A DNA stretch of 64,000 bases from Miniphocaeibacter sp012841535 (GCF_049274025.1 NZ_JBASRV010000012.1); one strand, 5' to 3'; numbered from the stretch's first letter, positions 56,001 through 63,284 are shown. Made by a program: numbers and translations. Notes: a model not told the origin generated them from the letters alone.

Positions 56001-56028
56001 CAAAAAAAAAGACATTATTTAATGTCTA
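56001..56028 (-). terminator. Terminator overlapping the rex stop codon
   Basis: AGACATTA/TAATGTCT stem followed by TTTTTTTTT on the minus strand. Confidence 0.85.
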
Positions 56029-56682
56029 GTTTTTTGTTCCCGGATAATCTTTTAAATTATTCATATAATATGTTAATGTAAATAGACTTTCATCTAAATG
56101 TACATTTTCTAAAACTACATCTTTTGGTAATTTTAAGTCTATTGGGGCAAAATTCCATATTCCCTTAACATTACCTTCCACTAATGTATCACAAACTTCC
56201 TGAGCTGAATCAGCAGGTACAGCTAAAACGGCTATATGAACATTTTCTTTTTGTAAAAATTTATTAATATTTTTAATATCATTTACTTTTATTCCACTCA
56301 TAGTTCTTCCAATGGTATTTTTATCCTTATCGAATAAACCTACTATTTTAAATCCAGAATCTTCATTAAATCCTCTATACTTATAAATAGCCTGACCAAT
56401 ATTACCCATTCCTACAATTATAGCCTTATAAGATTTATCTATACCAATAATTTTTTCAATTTCTGACTTTAACTCTTCAACATTATATCCGTAACCTTGT
56501 TGACCGAAACCACCAAAATGATTTAAGTCCTGTCTTATTTGAGAAGCAGTTAAGCCTGTAATTTTACTAAGTTCCTGTGAAGAAACCCTTATAATTCCCT
56601 TATCCGCTATTAATCCTAAATATCTATAGTATTTTGGTAATCTTTTTACAACGGCTAATGAAACACGTGGTTTTTCGCTCAT
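56026..56682 (-). CDS. rex: Redox-sensing transcriptional repressor Rex
   Basis: NADH-responsive repressor of fermentation and respiration genes. 218 residues: N-terminal winged helix with RVSSQELSKITGLTASQIRQDL and the Rossmann domain with GMGNIGQA (91-98), then a swapped C-terminal helix. ATG with GGAGG upstream. A strong promoter with a Rex-like half operator precedes it. The next gene upstream (dltD direction) is separate. Confidence 0.96.
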   Translation of the reverse strand: MSEKPRVSLAVVKRLPKYYRYLGLIADKGIIRVSSQELSKITGLTASQIRQDLNHFGGFGQQGYGYNVEELKSEIEKIIGIDKSYKAIIVGMGNIGQAIYKYRGFNEDSGFKIVGLFDKDKNTIGRTMSGIKVNDIKNINKFLQKENVHIAVLAVPADSAQEVCDTLVEGNVKGIWNFAPIDLKLPKDVVLENVHLDESLFTLTYYMNNLKDYPGTKN

Positions 56683-56713
56683 ATTTTTCCTCCATAATTA
56701 CTTTATTACAGTA

Positions 56714-56742
56714 ATTATAGCAATTATTGAATAATACATCAA
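56714..56742 (-). promoter_or_regulatory. Promoter of rex
   Basis: TTGATG (56737-56742), 17-bp spacer, TATAAT (56714-56719) with TG one base upstream on the minus strand. Confidence 0.85.
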
Positions 56743-56744
56743 TA

Positions 56745-56759
56745 GGAAATTTTTAACAA
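56745..56759 (-). promoter_or_regulatory. Possible Rex half operator
   Basis: TTGTTAAAAATTTCC on the minus strand, two bases upstream of the -35. The left half equals the Rex half site TTGTTAA; the right half is poor, so autoregulation is only suggested. Confidence 0.4.
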
Positions 56760-56853
56760 TATATTTTATATGCAAATCAATATAGGCTAAAATTATGCTT
56801 AGCTTTATTTATTTACCTTCTAAATATGACTATTTAATAAAGACTAAATTCTA

Positions 56854-58014
56854 TTATTTAAAATATTCTGACATCTCTTTACTAACATATAGCCAACCCT
56901 TCCAGCCTAAATGCATAGCATCAAAATAAAAGTATTTATCATATTCAAAATCCCTTAAATCAATATAGTTAAAACCATATTTTTCTACTAATTGTCTTGT
57001 TTTATCATAATAACTATCTCTTTGTTCCTTGTTAATTCCAGCATAATCATAAAAATATCCATTTGTAGACTCTATAATTACAAAGGGTTTAACTCCTAAT
57101 TCTGTACATAACTCTAATAATAATTCTAAATCATTAAATTCATCAGATTTTAATAAGTTAATCCCCTCATATTTGTTCTTTAAATCCTTTAAGTTTGGTT
57201 GTAGTTCCTTAACATAATATTGGTCTTCTACAAACATATCATTATTAGTAACTGATTTTTCACCTTGGCTTTCAGCTAACTCATCTAACTCTTGCCAAGA
57301 TAATTCATTTTTTATAGCTTGATTTTTATTTTTATATCTATCAAGTAAAAAAGATGATTTATAGGTATCTTGTAAATCTAAAAACCATTTTTGAAAATTA
57401 AAAAATGGCCTAAATGTCTTTTGGAAGATTTTGTGCGAAGTATCCAATTGAGTGTATACTGTAGCATTATGATTTGCTACATTATTAGTTAAACTGAAAA
57501 CTCTATTTGCTACCTTGTCTTTTAAATCATTGCTAATATTTTTATTTTCCATAAATTCATAAAACTGTAATTCTGAAAAATTAGAATTGAAACTCGCTTT
57601 CTCTACCTTACTTCTCATAAACCATTGAAGTGAAACTATAATACCTATATTACTATCCTTATTAACATCTAGGGCTCCTAATTTAATTAAATTTAAAAGA
57701 CTTTGTACTCTTGGTTTACCAGAAATTATAATATTTTTATTACTGGTATTGTTGGGAAATAAATTAATAGGGTTTTGTTCTACTTTTATCCTTAAATCGG
57801 AAGAGCCTAAAAGTAAAATATCATTATTTTCCAATCCTTGCTCTAATATTCTTAATCCCTTATCCCTTGTTTCATTTGAATATAAGTGCATTATTTCACT
57901 ACTATAGTTATTTTCTATATTTTTAATAGCATATTTGTAATATATAAACAATATAGAAAGAGCTATCAAAAGCGATATAAATGCCAACACTATTTTTCTT
58001 AACAACTTATTCAT
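56854..58014 (-). CDS. dltD: DltD-like acyltransferase/esterase (orphan)
   Basis: Protein with an N-terminal membrane anchor (about 8-27) and an extracytoplasmic SGNH-like domain: LLLGSSDL (GSS at 70-72), SLQWFMRSKVE, FYEFMEN and a C-terminal YFYFDAMHLGWKGW that carries the Asp/His of the family. 386 residues, slightly short of the usual 390-420. DltD completes D-alanylation of lipoteichoic acid, normally with dltA, dltB, dltC; none of these is nearby. It may work with genes elsewhere. Followed by no partner; own unit. Confidence 0.85.
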   Translation of the reverse strand: MNKLLRKIVLAFISLLIALSILFIYYKYAIKNIENNYSSEIMHLYSNETRDKGLRILEQGLENNDILLLGSSDLRIKVEQNPINLFPNNTSNKNIIISGKPRVQSLLNLIKLGALDVNKDSNIGIIVSLQWFMRSKVEKASFNSNFSELQFYEFMENKNISNDLKDKVANRVFSLTNNVANHNATVYTQLDTSHKIFQKTFRPFFNFQKWFLDLQDTYKSSFLLDRYKNKNQAIKNELSWQELDELAESQGEKSVTNNDMFVEDQYYVKELQPNLKDLKNKYEGINLLKSDEFNDLELLLELCTELGVKPFVIIESTNGYFYDYAGINKEQRDSYYDKTRQLVEKYGFNYIDLRDFEYDKYFYFDAMHLGWKGWLYVSKEMSEYFK

Positions 58015-58136
58015 ATACCAATCCCATTTCTAATTAATATTTTATATTTCTTAAAATTTCTACAAAATATTATAGCACAGTATTCCTCTTTTACTATTAC
58101 AAAACAATTACAATAATTCTAAGAAATTATAAAAAT

Positions 58137-58183
58137 AAAAATAAGGATAAATAAATTTGTATGATTTATTTATCCTTATTTTT
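58137..58183 (-). terminator. Terminator after Gfo/Idh/MocA gene
   Basis: Perfect 20-bp AT-rich stem (left arm 58137-58156, right arm 58164-58183) with TAAGGATAA core and a 7-nt loop, T-rich on the minus strand 3' side. Confidence 0.85.
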
Positions 58184-58188
58184 ATTTT

Positions 58189-59139
58189 TTACTTATTCCA
58201 TAAAGATTCAATTATTTCTATACTATCTCTAGTTATACTATGGGTATTAATTTCCGATTCTATTTTTCCTTCTTTTATAGAATTAATAAATTCTTCAATT
58301 TCATAATACATTAATGGAATATTTTGTGAATTTTCATAAAACTCATAATCTCCATTACGATATTTTATTTCAAATTTACTTGGCAAGGATATTTTATTAA
58401 TTGATAAAACTCCCTCTTCACCAATAATTTCCGATTCACTATAACTATTAAAAATTTTACTATACATAATAACAGCTTGAAAATCCTCATATTCTAATAT
58501 ACCTGTTCCAAAACCTATTGCATTAGTTACAAGTCGGTGATTACTTCCTACAACAGCTTTAGGTTTTCCAAAAAGGTGTATTATTGGTTCAATAGTATAA
58601 ATTCCTATGTCAGTTAAGGCACCATTTCCCAATTCTGGTTTAAAAGCATTTTCTATAATTCCATTTTTTAACTTATCATATCTTGAAGAGTATTGGTTAA
58701 ATTGAAAAACTACCCTTCGTATTTTCCCTAACTTATGTAGACTATTTTTAATCTCCTTAAAAGTTGGAGTAACAGTGGAAATCATAGCTTCCATAAACAT
58801 TCTATTGTTTTCCTTAGCCGCTTCTATAATTCTATCTATAGATTCAACTGTCGTTGTCGCTACTTTCTCACACAACACGTGTAATCCTGCATTTAAAGCT
58901 TTAATCGACTGTTCTTCATGTAAACCTATAGGGCTAGCAATGTAAACGGCTTCTATACCCGATTTAAACATTTCATCTAAATCATCAAAAAAATATTTCG
59001 CTCCATTTTCTTTTCCAAAAGATTCAGCTCTTTTTATATCTCTAGAATACATAGCTGTAAATTCAAAATCAGGATTTAATTTTGCTGCTTTTAAAAAATC
59101 ATTAACAATAAAATTAGACCCAATAACACCAAATTTCAT
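58189..59139 (-). CDS. Gfo/Idh/MocA family oxidoreductase
   Basis: 316-residue NAD(P)-dependent dehydrogenase: N-terminal Rossmann fold (FGVIGSNFIVNDFLKAAK), SPIGLHEEQSIKAL, LCEKVATTT in place of the usual EKP, and a C-terminal beta-sheet domain with ALTDIGIY. Substrate, probably a sugar or sugar-like alcohol, not predictable. Start at the ATG at 59139 with AAAGGAG upstream; the longer frame has no site. Single-gene unit. Confidence 0.9.
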   Translation of the reverse strand: MKFGVIGSNFIVNDFLKAAKLNPDFEFTAMYSRDIKRAESFGKENGAKYFFDDLDEMFKSGIEAVYIASPIGLHEEQSIKALNAGLHVLCEKVATTTVESIDRIIEAAKENNRMFMEAMISTVTPTFKEIKNSLHKLGKIRRVVFQFNQYSSRYDKLKNGIIENAFKPELGNGALTDIGIYTIEPIIHLFGKPKAVVGSNHRLVTNAIGFGTGILEYEDFQAVIMYSKIFNSYSESEIIGEEGVLSINKISLPSKFEIKYRNGDYEFYENSQNIPLMYYEIEEFINSIKEGKIESEINTHSITRDSIEIIESLWNK

Positions 59140-59604
59140 AATGACTCCTTTAAAATTCTTATTTTGTTTATTTTTACAAATAATATATATTATCAATCAG
59201 GTTAATTTAAAATTAATTTATTATATTATTTAACTATATTATAAGGCATATTTATAAAATATAAATTAATTCCACTTATTATTTAACTTTTTAAATATTT
59301 CAGACCATAAAGAATAATTATATTTAATGCTATGAATTTTAATACATTGTAACCTACTACAAAAATCTGCATTAAACTAATCATTAGATTTGAAAAAACT
59401 ACATCCTTACAATCACTTCCTTAAAATATAGTTTATTAAACTACTTTGTAGCTATTATACCCAAAAAATAGAAATACTTAAAGAATTACACAAAAATGAT
59501 AAAATGTTTCTTAAATTTAATTACTTAAGTAACTATTAGATTTTTTCTTACCTATGTATAATAATAATTGAAAAGAAAATTTAAAAACAAAAGGAGATAG
59601 ATTT
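59140..59604. other. AT-rich intergenic stretch before small ORF
   Basis: 465 bp. Read on the minus strand, a TATAAT (59454-59459) is followed by AAGGAAGTGATTGTAAGGATG and broken frames; one ends in SLWSEIFKKLNNKWN near 59275-59310, which looks like the C-terminus of a lost protein, and another gives a hydrophobic 33-residue peptide without a well-placed ribosome binding site. I cannot name either. On the plus strand a TATAAT-like element (59557-59562) precedes the ORF at 59605. Confidence 0.35.
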
Positions 59605-59838
59605 ATGTTTATTGTAAATGATTTTGAACCTAAGAAAATATTTAATATGAATTTATGCAAAAAAATTGAATTATTGGAAAATGAAGATCTATATTCTCTT
59701 GTAATGTATTTTTTAGATGGAACAAATGAAATCATTGCAGAATCTAATAATAAAAAAGAAATAACTAAAAAATTCAATAAAATAGTTTCAACTTCTGGTG
59801 ATTTATTATCTGCTAGAACTATAAGTTTTTCTAAATAG
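59605..59838 (+). CDS. Small protein of unknown function
   Basis: 77 residues, charged, no membrane segment or signal: starts MFIVNDFEPKKIFNMN and contains YSLVMYFLDGTNEIIAESNNKKEI. An AAAGGAG lies 8-9 bases before the ATG and a TATAAT further up, so it is probably expressed. I recognise no family. Its stop codon is the first triplet of the left guaA-3'-like repeat, so it abuts the mobile-element scar from outside. Confidence 0.6.
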   Translation: MFIVNDFEPKKIFNMNLCKKIELLENEDLYSLVMYFLDGTNEIIAESNNKKEITKKFNKIVSTSGDLLSARTISFSK

Positions 59839-59912
59839 TAGCTTTTACTAAATTAAAAATGCTATAACCTAGTTATAACAATATCTATAGCCTTTCCTGT
59901 TCTTATTCGAAT
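59836..59912 (+). repeat. Left direct repeat (guaA 3'-end copy, att-like)
   Basis: About 77 bp, roughly 80-85 percent identical by eye to 60916-60991: shared blocks TTTTACTAAATTAAAA, GCTATAACCTAGT, TATAGCCTTTC and TGTTCTTATTCGAAT. Read on the minus strand it ends CCG GGA TTC GAA TAA, i.e. Pro-Gly-Phe-Glu-stop, the guaA ending with a 9-bp deletion. Confidence 0.85.
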
Positions 59913-60325
59913 CCCGGAATGATATAGACACAGATAATAAGATACTTCATGTTACCAAATCTTTCCAAGGAATAGACGGTAAAGACATTTAACAGACCAT
60001 AAATCACCTAAGAGTATAAAAAGATATACCTTTAACTGAAACAGCCGTTAATGAAGCAATAGAGGTCAAGAAACAGGTATACAAACCTAAGGACACAGAT
60101 AGAATCTTCCCCTATACTAAAAGATTTTTCCATTATGAAATGAAACAAGGAAATAAAAAGGCTGAAATAGAGAAAATAAGATATATATTAATCCTGTGAC
60201 TATAACACAAAGATTAGGACATAACAAAGTAGAAACCACGTTAAATACCTATTCACATCTTTAGCCTAAAGATAATACTAAAATAGTTAAGTTGTTAGAA
60301 AAATTTGAAAAAATAACTGAGTCAT
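59913..60325 (+). pseudogene. Decayed tyrosine recombinase (Tn916/phage integrase type)
   Basis: Only the C-terminal half can be read. One frame gives RNDIDTDNKILHVTKSF then GIDGKDI, a TAA stop (59990-59992), a second stop, then IPLTETAVNEAIEVKKQ and IFPYTKRFFHYEM. After a frame change comes INPVTITQRLGHNKVETT and LNTYSHL, the box with the catalytic tyrosine, then TAG and PKDNTKIVKLLEKF. The HxLRH box that should stand between is deleted, and the N-terminal half is missing. It cannot be functional. Confidence 0.85.
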
Positions 60326-60338
60326 CTAATTTTATAGA

Positions 60339-60367
60339 TTGCTTTTTGTATTACATTGTATTATAAT
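60339..60367 (+). promoter_or_regulatory. Promoter of RelBE-like module
   Basis: TTGCTT (60339-60344), 17-bp spacer, TATAAT (60362-60367). The -10 overlaps the left arm of the operator. Confidence 0.75.
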
Positions 60368-60395
60368 ATGAATATCAAGAATACATTGTAATACA
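60347..60395. promoter_or_regulatory. Inverted-repeat operator of RelBE-like module
   Basis: 16-bp arms TGTATTACATTGTATT (60347-60362) and AATACATTGTAATACA (60380-60395), one mismatch, 17-nt centre. It spans the -10 and start site, as expected for autorepression by a ribbon-helix-helix antitoxin. Confidence 0.82.
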
Positions 60396-60411
60396 TTTAA
60401 GGGGTGATGTT

Positions 60412-60636
60412 ATGAAAGTTATTACTGTGAGATTAAATGAAGAAGAAGAAAAAATGTTTAGTGAATACGCTAGCATAAAAGGTAATGGTTTATCTACATT
60501 ATTAAAAGAGGCCCTTGTTGAGAAAATGGAAAATGAATTTGATTTACAAGCCATAAAAGACTATGAAATAAGAAAAGAAAAAGGCGATATTGAAACTTAC
60601 TCCCATGATGAAGTTAAAAAAATACTAGGTTTATAA
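60412..60636 (+). CDS. RelB/RHH-type antitoxin
   Basis: 74 residues. The N-terminus MKVITVRLNEEEEKMFSEYASIKGNGLSTLLKEALVEK (given here in part: VRLNEEEEKMF, LSTLLKEAL) has the strand-helix-helix pattern of ribbon-helix-helix DNA-binding proteins; the acidic C-terminus (YSHDEVKKILGL) would wrap the toxin. Similar to DUF6290/RelB-like antitoxins. One base before the toxin gene, with GGGGTG before the ATG. It should neutralise the toxin and bind the inverted repeat upstream. Confidence 0.88.
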   Translation: MKVITVRLNEEEEKMFSEYASIKGNGLSTLLKEALVEKMENEFDLQAIKDYEIRKEKGDIETYSHDEVKKILGL

Positions 60637-60637
60637 T

Positions 60638-60904
60638 ATGGCTTATACAGTTGAATATGAAAAAAAGGCTATTAGGCAACTTTCTAAGCTAGATAATGGA
60701 ACAAGTAAATTGATAATTAACTGGATTGAAAAGAATTTAATTAATACAGATAATCCTAGAAGCAATGGTAAATCTTTAAAGGGAGATTTAAAAGAATACT
60801 GGAGATATAGGGTTGGTAGCTATAGAATCATTGCAGAAATCAATGATAATAAACTTATAATTCTGCTTGTAAATATTGCACACAGAAAAGAAGTCTATAA
60901 ATAA
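60638..60904 (+). CDS. RelE/ParE-superfamily toxin
   Basis: 88 residues with the family pattern YEKKAIRQLSKLD, NPRSNGKSLKGDLKEYWRYRVGSYRIIAEI and IAHRKEVYK. The basic residues R in RYRVGSYRII and the final HRKEVY are typical of RelE-type ribosome-dependent mRNA cleavage. Intact, in contrast to the neighbouring integrase, which fits selection for the toxin-antitoxin pair. Confidence 0.9.
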   Translation: MAYTVEYEKKAIRQLSKLDNGTSKLIINWIEKNLINTDNPRSNGKSLKGDLKEYWRYRVGSYRIIAEINDNKLIILLVNIAHRKEVYK

Positions 60905-60915
60905 TAGCACATTAT

Positions 60916-60991
60916 TAGTAGGTTTTACTAAATTAAAAGGCTATAACCTAGTAATATCAACAGGTATAGCCTTTCTTGTTCTTATTCGAAT
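60916..60991 (+). repeat. Right direct repeat at guaA 3' end (att-like)
   Basis: Partner of 59836-59912 in the same orientation. It contains the guaA terminator and the last three codons (Phe-Glu-stop); the codons Pro-Gly-Thr-Ile-Glu precede, of which the left copy keeps Pro-Gly. Confidence 0.85.
60935..60975 (-). terminator. guaA terminator
   Basis: AAAGGCTATACCT/AGG(T)TATAGCCTTT stem on the minus strand, followed by TTAATTT. A degraded copy exists in the left repeat. Confidence 0.8.
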
Positions 60992-61923
60992 TCTATTGTT
61001 CCCGGTGGTTTTTGTGTTATGTCATAAAGTACTCTATTTACCTGTGGTACTTCACTTGTAATTCTTTTCGAAACTTTTTTCAAAAATTCCATATCAAATG
61101 GATACCAATATGCAGTAACTGCATCTTCAGAATTAACTGCTCTTAAGAAAATTGTTCTAGAATAAGTTCTTTCTCCATCTTTAACACCTGTTACACTAAA
61201 ATCAGGCATAGCTGCAAAATACTGCCAAATTTTTGTGTCTAAACCAGCTTTAGCAACTTCATCTCTATATATATAATCTGCGTCTCTTAAAATATCAAGT
61301 TTCTCTTTAGTGATTTCACCTAAAACTCTAACCCCTAATCCTGGTCCTGGAAAGGGTTGTCTATTTACCATTACATCCGGCATTCCAAGTTCTCTACCTA
61401 CTTGTCTTACTTCTTCTTTATATAAAGTTTTTAAAGGCTCTACAAGTTCAAAATTTACATCTTCAGGTAAACCACCTACATTATGATGGCTTTTAACTAA
61501 TCCTTTACCATCTTTACCACTTTCTGCAATATCAGGATATATAGTACCTTGTACTAAATATTCATAACCTGACAACTTAGCTTGTTCTTCTTCAAAAACT
61601 CTTATAAATTCCTCGCCTATAATTTTTCTTTTTTGTTCAGGATCAGAAACTCCTTTTAATTTTTCAAGAAATCTATCTTCAGCATCTACAGTTATTAAAT
61701 TTATATGGTACTTACCTCTAAACATTTCTTCTACTTCTTCACGTTCACCTTTACGTAGTAAACCATGATCAACAAAAACACAAGTCAGCCTATCGCCTAT
61801 TGCTTTATGGACTAAAACAGCACATACTGATGAATCAACTCCACCTGATAATGCACAAATTGCTTTTCCATTACCAATTTGTTCTTGTATTTCCTTAACA
61901 CTCTTTTCTATAAATTCTTTCAT
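60982..61923 (-). CDS. guaA: GMP synthetase, ATP-pyrophosphatase subunit without glutaminase domain
   Basis: Amination of XMP to GMP. 313 residues covering only the ATP-PPase domain (LSGGVDSS at 26-32) and the dimerisation domain (NRQPFPGPGLGVRVLG, ending KPPGTIEFE). The roughly 190-residue N-terminal class I glutaminase of normal bacterial GuaA is absent: GGAGG and the ATG at 61923 precede MKEFIEKSVKEI directly and the upstream gene is unrelated. Archaea use such split enzymes. It must use free ammonia or a separate glutaminase encoded outside the window. Confidence 0.93.
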   Translation of the reverse strand: MKEFIEKSVKEIQEQIGNGKAICALSGGVDSSVCAVLVHKAIGDRLTCVFVDHGLLRKGEREEVEEMFRGKYHINLITVDAEDRFLEKLKGVSDPEQKRKIIGEEFIRVFEEEQAKLSGYEYLVQGTIYPDIAESGKDGKGLVKSHHNVGGLPEDVNFELVEPLKTLYKEEVRQVGRELGMPDVMVNRQPFPGPGLGVRVLGEITKEKLDILRDADYIYRDEVAKAGLDTKIWQYFAAMPDFSVTGVKDGERTYSRTIFLRAVNSEDAVTAYWYPFDMEFLKKVSKRITSEVPQVNRVLYDITQKPPGTIEFE

Positions 61924-61975
61924 AGTTCCTCCTAAACAAATTTTATACATTATAAATTATAACATAAATTATAGC

Positions 61976-62518
61976 TTATATTATTAGAGAATCAATAATA
62001 TAAGCATTTTCTATATTAATTAAATCAACAGTCTTGTTACTAATAATTGCACAAGAGCTTGTTCCATCTTTTGGAATTGTTGTACTACCCGGATTAATTA
62101 CAACAGTATTACCAACTTTCTTTAATACTTTTATATGGGTATGACCAGAAACTACAATATTCGCATTAACTTCCCTTGCTTTTTTAATTCTTTCATCTTC
62201 CGTTTCCTCATATCCATGAATTGCAAATATATTGTATTTTCCAAAATTAAAAACCTTAGATTTACTTTTTAAATCTTTTTTAATAACCATTTCATCTACA
62301 TCACTATCACAATTACCTCTAATATAATAAATATTTTCCAGTGTGCTTAAATAGGCTGCTAAATCTCTCGGATTATAATTTTTAGGTAAATCATTTCTAG
62401 GCCCATGATATAAAACATCACCACAATGAATAATATAATCACAATCTTTTAAAATCTTTAATGCTTTCTTTGTCTGAACAATATCTCCATGTGTATCACT
62501 TAATATACCAATTTTCAT
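61976..62518 (-). CDS. YfcE/MJ0936-type metallophosphodiesterase
   Basis: 180 residues with the calcineurin-like metal motifs ILSDTHGD, HCGDVLYHG, RGNCDSD, AIHGYE and VSGHTHI. Small stand-alone phosphodiesterases of this type hydrolyse cyclic or artificial phosphodiesters; physiological substrate unknown. 52 bp upstream of guaA. Confidence 0.92.
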   Translation of the reverse strand: MKIGILSDTHGDIVQTKKALKILKDCDYIIHCGDVLYHGPRNDLPKNYNPRDLAAYLSTLENIYYIRGNCDSDVDEMVIKKDLKSKSKVFNFGKYNIFAIHGYEETEDERIKKAREVNANIVVSGHTHIKVLKKVGNTVVINPGSTTIPKDGTSSCAIISNKTVDLINIENAYIIDSLII

Positions 62519-62582
62519 CTATTTCTCCTCTTAAATTTACTCTATTTAATTATTATATTAGATAAGGCTACAATTATGCAAT

Positions 62583-62607
62583 AAAAAAAGAAGGTTTTAG
62601 CCTTCTT
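62583..62607 (-). terminator. Terminator of tRNA cluster
   Basis: AAGAAGG/CCTTCTT stem followed by TTTTTTTATTG on the minus strand, 6 bp after tRNA-Lys. Confidence 0.87.
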
Positions 62608-62612
62608 AGTTC

Positions 62613-62688
62613 TGGTGACCCATCAGGGGCTCGAACCCTGGACAACCTGATTAAGAGTCAGGTGCTCTACCAACTGAGCTAATGAGTC
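62613..62688 (-). tRNA. tRNA-Lys (CTT)
   Basis: Anticodon CTT in loop CTCTTAA; acceptor GACTCAT/ATGGGTC with a T-G pair; normal TTCGAGC T-loop; CCA encoded. Confidence 0.95.
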
Positions 62689-62711
62689 ATATATTATGCA
62701 TTTTATGTATT

Positions 62712-62786
62712 TGGTGACCCATCCACGCTTTGAGCATGGGACCTCCTGATTAAGAGTCAGGTGCTCTACATCTGAGCTAATGGGTC
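62712..62786 (-). pseudogene. Decayed tRNA-Lys (CTT)
   Basis: Same anticodon arm as its neighbour, acceptor GACCCAT/ATGGGTC perfect, CCA encoded, but the D-loop lacks the GG pair and one base, and the T-loop reads CTCAAAG where TTCGANC is required. Probably non-functional. Confidence 0.75.
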
Positions 62787-62807
62787 TTATTTAAATGTCC
62801 TATAAAA

Positions 62808-62836
62808 ATAATAAAACATAGTAAATACTATGTCAA
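62808..62836 (-). promoter_or_regulatory. Promoter before the two tRNA-Lys copies
   Basis: TTGACA (62831-62836), 17-bp spacer, TATTAT (62808-62813) on the minus strand; the spacer holds CATAGTA/TACTATG. Confidence 0.85.
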
Positions 62837-62840
62837 GTTA

Positions 62841-62863
62841 AAAAAAGACAATTAATAGTCTTT
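62841..62863 (-). terminator. Terminator after tRNA-Phe
   Basis: AAAGAC/GTCTTT stem with TTTTTTT on the minus strand; ends the upstream tRNA transcript just before the tRNA-Lys promoter. Confidence 0.75.
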
Positions 62864-62864
62864 A

Positions 62865-62940
<76 letters not shown>

Positions 62941-62941
62941 T

Positions 62942-62990
62942 AATATTTTGTTTTTAAACAAAATATTTCTTGGCAAGGCCAAGAAATATT
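62942..62990 (-). repeat. Two adjacent hairpins inside the tRNA cluster
   Basis: Minus strand: AAATATTTCTTGGC/GCCAAGAAATATTT, then AATATTTTGTTT/AAACAAAATATT, between tRNA-Ile/Met and tRNA-Phe. No strong T run; possible processing or attenuation structure. Confidence 0.65.
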
Positions 62991-62995
62991 TATAT

Positions 62996-63072
62996 TGGTG
63001 GGCCTTCAGGGACTCGAACCCCGGACCTACCGGTTATGAGCCGGGCGCTCTAACCAACTGAGCTAAAGGCCC
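62996..63072 (-). tRNA. tRNA with CAT anticodon, probably tRNA-Ile2
   Basis: Anticodon CAT in loop CTCATAA; acceptor GGGCCTT/AAGGCCC as in tRNA-Ile; CCA encoded. The features favour lysidine-modified Ile2 over elongator Met; not the initiator. Confidence 0.85.
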
Positions 63073-63079
63073 CAATAAC

Positions 63080-63170
63080 TGGCGGAGAAAGAGGGATTTG
63101 AACCCTCGCATCCCGTTAAGGATCTACTCCCTTAGCAGGGGAGCCTCTTCAGCCACTTGAGTATTTCTCC
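63080..63170 (-). tRNA. tRNA-Ser (GCT)
   Basis: Class II, anticodon GCT in loop CTGCTAA, long variable arm, discriminator G, CCA encoded. Confidence 0.96.
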
Positions 63171-63191
63171 TAATCCAATCTAAAAAAAAAT

Positions 63192-63280
63192 TGGCGGAGA
63201 GGGTGGGATTCGAACCCACGTGGGCGTGAACCCAAACGGTTTTCAAGACCGCCTCGTTATGACCACTTCGATACCTCTCC
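63192..63280 (-). tRNA. tRNA-Ser (TGA)
   Basis: Class II, anticodon TGA in loop CTTGAAA, long variable arm, discriminator G, CCA encoded. Confidence 0.96.
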
Positions 63281-63284
63281 TTGA

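Larger units (their letters stand above)
59836..60991. mobile_element. Remnant of an integrative element at the guaA 3' end
   Basis: A 1.16-kb segment bounded by two direct repeats of the guaA 3' end plus terminator (59836-59912 and 60916-60991). Between them are a decayed tyrosine recombinase and an intact RelBE-like module. guaA 3' ends are known integration sites for genomic islands. I infer an element that inserted, duplicated the site and then lost most of its cargo. Confidence 0.75.
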
